64,000 nt of DNA, taken from NCBI RefSeq assembly GCF_933775445.1, contig NC_065876.1, forward strand, positions 15,748,001 to 15,812,000, written 5' to 3'. Each line of letters opens with the position of its first letter. Position 1 is the stretch's first letter. A model generated the notes under the pieces. That model saw only the letters and a program-made list of their open reading frames with translations, did no database searches and had not been told where the DNA came from. Source of the DNA: Argentina anserina (lineage: Eukaryota; Streptophyta; Magnoliopsida; Rosales; Rosaceae). The position numbers and the translations under genes are program-made. This document shows, in pieces, positions 60,499 through 64,000 of the stretch.

Positions 60499-60597
60499 GT
60501 TGGGTAGCGAGGAGGTTGCCCAATGTCGGACGTTGGGTAGCGAGGAGGTTGCCCAATGTCGGACGTTGGGTAACGAGGAGGTTGCCCAATGTCGACG
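60499..60597. repeat. 33-bp tandem repeat, three units
   Basis: Three near-identical units of TTGGGTAGCGAGGAGG plus TTGCCCAATGTCGGACG. Each contains TTGGG...CCCAA, so each unit can form a small stem-loop. Confidence 0.9.
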
Positions 60598-61237
60598 GTG
60601 TACTACTTGAGGGGTAACAGAGGTGTACCAGCGCTCATTAGTACCCGTATTATAAATGCATTTGGGTAAACAGAGGGGTTGCCCAATTTCTCATGAGTAC
60701 TTTCATTTTCATATTTTTGAAACAACTAGATTGGCCGTCCATTGACTCATGAGTGCATTTATATTTGTTGATTTGTGGATTGTCGTATATATTGATATGC
60801 AAATTATATTTGTTTTATTTTACTCATACGAGCTGTAAAGCTTACCGGGTTTGTGTTTACAATCCCGGTGCACCAATTCGATGGTGTAGGGGATACCCCT
60901 GCAGGTGTTGATTAGTGGGAATCGAAGGACAACTCTGGGGACTCGAAGTCGTTCATTTTCCTGCTTGTGGTGAGGTTTCATTTGTGGATTTGTGTGAGGC
61001 CTTGTGAGGATTTATTTGTGGGTTTTGTGAGAGATTGTGAGAATTATTACGTTTCCATTTTTATGTAATATTGAATTATAAATTTGGTTTGTAATAATTG
61101 GCTTGTCTGAGATGTGTTGAGAACTCAGTAATGATCTGCTGTGGCATTTAAAATGATTTCGATTCATTGAGATTGTTTTGGTGTTTCACGACTTTGAAAT
61201 TTTGAGTTTTTATGCTTGAAATTTTGGGATCGTTACA

Positions 61238-61620
61238 ATAGCGGCCAAAAAACGCTATTATAGCATCTCATAACAGAAATACAAACGCTATGATGGCCCT
61301 CACTATGGTAGTCTACTGTTTAAGACAACGGTTTGACAAACGCTATTTATTATTTAGTAAACATATCGTTTAGTAAATGTTATTGGTAATGTGTTCATAA
61401 CGTTTGAGAAATGCTATGAAAATACTTTCTGTAGCAGTTTGACAAACGCTATATGTAGGTTACTAAGCATAGTGTTCGATAAATGCTATGGACAATGATT
61501 TAGAGCGTCTGTAGAATGCTATGAAAATACTAACCATAGCGTTTCTGAAATGTTATTGTCCAAATTGCCTACCATAGTGTTTAAGGAGGCTATCATTCTC
61601 ATTTTCAATTATATATATAT
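61238..61620. mobile_element. CACTA subterminal repeat region
   Basis: About a dozen copies of AACGCTAT and its complement ATAGCGTT (some degenerate) occur within about 340 bp, the pattern of an En/Spm subterminal region. It begins directly at the solo LTR edge. A TA tract at 61,607-61,632 follows. Confidence 0.6.
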
Positions 61621-61974
61621 ATATATATATATTACACTATTTCATTCATGTCAAACATTCAAATTGAAATAATTTCAAAAAAGATATTCATTAAATAGTT
61701 CACATAGCATACAAGTAGGTAATTCATAATCTAGTCCAATTAGAATGATGTGCATGTCTTTGGATACAATATGGAGTACTTGCTAAAATTAACAAACTCA
61801 AAAGACAAAATAAATATTTCACTGGATTGCTATCGAGTTCAGTGAGTTTATCATCTTCAATGATGGACTGCTACAATACAGAAAGCAAAATCATGATTAG
61901 ATGAGTGTCAAAACTTACATAGACAAACCCAAAATTATTATACTTGACATGATCATTGCATAAATTAAATTTAC

Positions 61975-62235
61975 ATTTTCAAAGCATAACAACTTTGTTA
62001 GATGGCCAGGCTATAGTAGTTCCAACAACATCTTCATTCTTCAATGCATTGTAACTCTGATGCATGTTGGCCTCTAGAGAGATGCAATAGGGTCTCTTGG
62101 GATATCAACCCAAACTTAAATAGCATTAGGACCTAAAGGAACAAAATGAACAAGCTGGTTCGGATCACTTGTTGACAAATGTCCTTCAGCGGCTATTTTT
62201 CCCGAGCTTGAATAATCCAACAAGTTGCAGTTTTT
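61975..62235 (-). pseudogene. CACTA-associated protein fragment
   Basis: Minus-strand reading gives GKIAAEGHLSTSDPNQLVH, then FVPLGPNAI, a stop, VWVDIPRDPIASL, a stop, and after a frameshift NEDVVGTTIAWPSNKVVM. This block (a 'VHxxPLGPNAxxVWVD ... GTTVAWP' pattern) is, to my knowledge, typical of proteins carried by plant En/Spm-type elements. Two stops and a frameshift show it is dead. It supports the CACTA assignment of the surrounding sequence. Confidence 0.6.
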
Positions 62236-64000
62236 CTTTAGAGTTCACGCTCTAGCAACAATACCAATACATTAATGATATCAAATAATGAAAGAAACAA
62301 ATACAGTAACATATCAAATTAGTAGTAGAACTAATAAGAGCAAAAATTTACCGCAAGAGATGATAAGTTTCCATCTCATCATTGATTGGAATCTTTTCCA
62401 AAACATTATTGCAATAATTCCCAAATTCCTTTCAGCAGTCTTCACAAGTTGTGATGCTCTTTGATCATACTTGGGACTTGATCTATGGTTTAAGAGAAAA
62501 ATAACATAAAACCCAGAAAAAAAAATACTGAGTTTAATTAAGTTTCTATAATACTTTCTACTATTGGTGACCTATAAAAATCAAGCTTGGTTTATTTATC
62601 TCGTAAGCCACACCCACTCTTTATCAATTCTCTTTAAATTCAAGCAATACTTATGCAAGCAATGTCTAAAAATGAAACACATGTTTGAGGAGGAACGAAA
62701 CGAGAATAATAACAACGTAATGGAACATAACGTAACATTTTATTACTTGATAATAAGGCATATATATATGTATTACATAACCACAATCTCGTAGGATTCG
62801 GAGTCCTAATCTATTACAGAGATACGAATCTATCTCTAACAGAAAACCTAATATGACTAAGACACACACAATATTAGAATAGTAATTCTCCCAGAACACT
62901 CATCCTTGTGTTGCATGCCTAGGTTGCATGGTGCACACATCGTTGCCACGGTAAAAACCTTATAAAAAAAATAAAAACCTCTTGGGTAAAAATAAAAGTT
63001 TGATCGAATGGAAAAAGAGCACAACGCACCGTCTACATTTGATAGCATCATGTGAGGTAGAGTCCCCCTGAAGTCTACGAAACAATTCCCCCTGATTAGT
63101 GCCATAATCATGGAGTACAAATAACAACGTATACAACATTCATTACATACTTATCAAAAGTAGTCTTGGGCCAATGATTAATCATTAATCTCGCCACACA
63201 TCTTTAGATCATACATGCTATACATGGCCAAACTTATATCTTAGGACACAAGATTGCATGACAACTCAAGACAAGAGTTTGTAATGACAATAAGATTTTT
63301 GGGTGGAATGATTTTCACTCAATTAAATGGCCATAACTTCTTCTTCACAATAGGTATCAGTGAACCGTAAAATGTTCTTGAAAGTAAGCCCACGTGGCTT
63401 TCCAGTGGCATAAGGTTCACAACCTAAAGTTGACTGACTTGCAAATTCCCTGACAGAACTGTCCTACTTCGCTTACTTGAGAATGGAAGAATGTTACGTT
63501 TCCATCTCCAAAGTTCGCTCAATAAATAGATACATGTGCCAAAAAATGGCATGTGTTTCTTGTATGTGAAGCATGCATCAAGGCTAGCTCTGATAATACA
63601 ACGTCATAGACGGTTATTGAATCATTATAAGTGTGTCCCATAGAATTTGTTATTTTTAGGATCTTTTGTTAGCAAATAGTGCTGTTTCACAGTAAAACAT
63701 TTCAACTTAGATAAATGAGTACGTAGACCTTGGAATTATTGTTTATAGACATGAGTTTAACCAAACTCAAACATTCAAATAAAAATCGCGATGGTGACAC
63801 GTCCATAAGAAACGAAGGTTGTATAGGTTCCGAATACTCTAAATTATTAAAGTATGTAACTGGCATTAGAGGGTTTGTGATGTATATGGTCACAAAATAA
63901 TCGATGCATATCAGCGATTCTCATGATCGCACCCAAAACAGCGATGCACTCAGGCAACCACACGAAATCGATTTATTCTTTTTAAATAATAACGTGACTC
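62236..64000. other. Unassigned sequence to the window end
   Basis: No gene recognised. On the minus strand, TATTATCAGAGCTAGCC at about 63,580-63,600 resembles a decayed retroelement primer site, but no gag-like or LTR sequence was identified around it. The rest of the CACTA element may extend into the first part. Confidence 0.4.

Larger units (their letters stand above)
58064..61237 (+). mobile_element. Solo LTR, family A copy 3 (3,174 bp)
   Basis: Runs from TGTAATAACCCGATTTTTC to TTTTGGGATCGTTACA, inverted relative to copies 1 and 2. Flanks ATATC (58,059-58,063) and ATAGC (61,238-61,242) agree at four of five positions. A TATA box, GGTATAAAAGG, lies at about 58,277 on the sense strand, followed by a G+C-rich leader-like region. 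It contains a ~240-bp tandem repeat (59,656-60,310) and a 33-bp repeat (60,499-60,597). No internal coding region adjoins. Confidence 0.88.

Noticed and set aside
58064..61237. Family A LTR copies 2 and 3 as the two LTRs of one element
   Set aside because: They are in inverted orientation and each has its own flanking target duplication.
1..64000. CRISPR arrays, operons, prokaryotic signals
   Set aside because: Spaced repeats here are tandem or transposon-derived without unique equal-length spacers, and the sequence is a plant nuclear genome.

Overview
The window is plant nuclear DNA: AT-rich intergenic sequence, GT-AG introns in every split gene, plant-specific families (NAC factor, CC-NB-LRR, tonoplast sugar transporter, plastid-division protein) and abundant plant transposons. 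It is certainly a dicot-type genome; Rosaceae is my guess, on weak grounds (overall resemblance only). LAYOUT: 1-2,030 is unrecognised sequence with a CT microsatellite and a ~78-bp tandem repeat. 2,030-2,740 is the end of a CACTA transposon and 3,386-4,048 a MITE. 4,518-7,766 is a broken copy of the nucleolar GTPase gene NUG2. 9,403-12,041 (minus) holds a truncated LUC7-like U1-snRNP gene directly upstream of, and in splice phase with, a GONST3-type GDP-sugar transporter that has no ATG of its own; a spliced chimera is predicted. 13,041-14,584 is a five-exon MCD1-like chloroplast-division gene. 16,356-20,498 is an intact intronless CC-NB-LRR resistance gene, and 21,290-23,200 is a decayed partial copy of the MCD1-like gene and its 3' flank, so the resistance gene sits between a gene and its pseudogene copy. 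23,651-27,112 (minus) is an intact TST2/TMT2 vacuolar sugar transporter. 31,664-33,966 (minus) is a NAC factor of the CUC3 type. From about 34.8 kb onward the window is almost entirely transposon-derived. REPEAT HALF: a hAT relic with a perfect 8-bp target duplication (34,834-36,149); three solo LTRs of one large LTR family (36,888-39,442; 51,521-54,521; 58,064-61,237), two with perfect 5-bp duplications; a further solo LTR (45,386-47,065); two 398-bp long-TIR MITEs, each sitting inside a TA microsatellite (42,497-42,894 and 46,176-46,573, the latter nested in the solo LTR); a non-coding LTR element with a tRNA-Met-type primer site (48,828-50,965); pieces of a minus-strand Ty1/copia element (LTR, primer site, gag, zinc knuckle and protease) scattered between 44.4 and 57.9 kb; and a CACTA element split by one of the solo LTRs at the right end. 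No tRNA, rRNA or CRISPR was found. The genes do not form a pathway. The most unusual observations are the predicted LUC7-GONST3 chimera, the microsatellite-targeting MITE pair, the solo-LTR family, and the resistance gene bracketed by a duplicated plastid-division gene.
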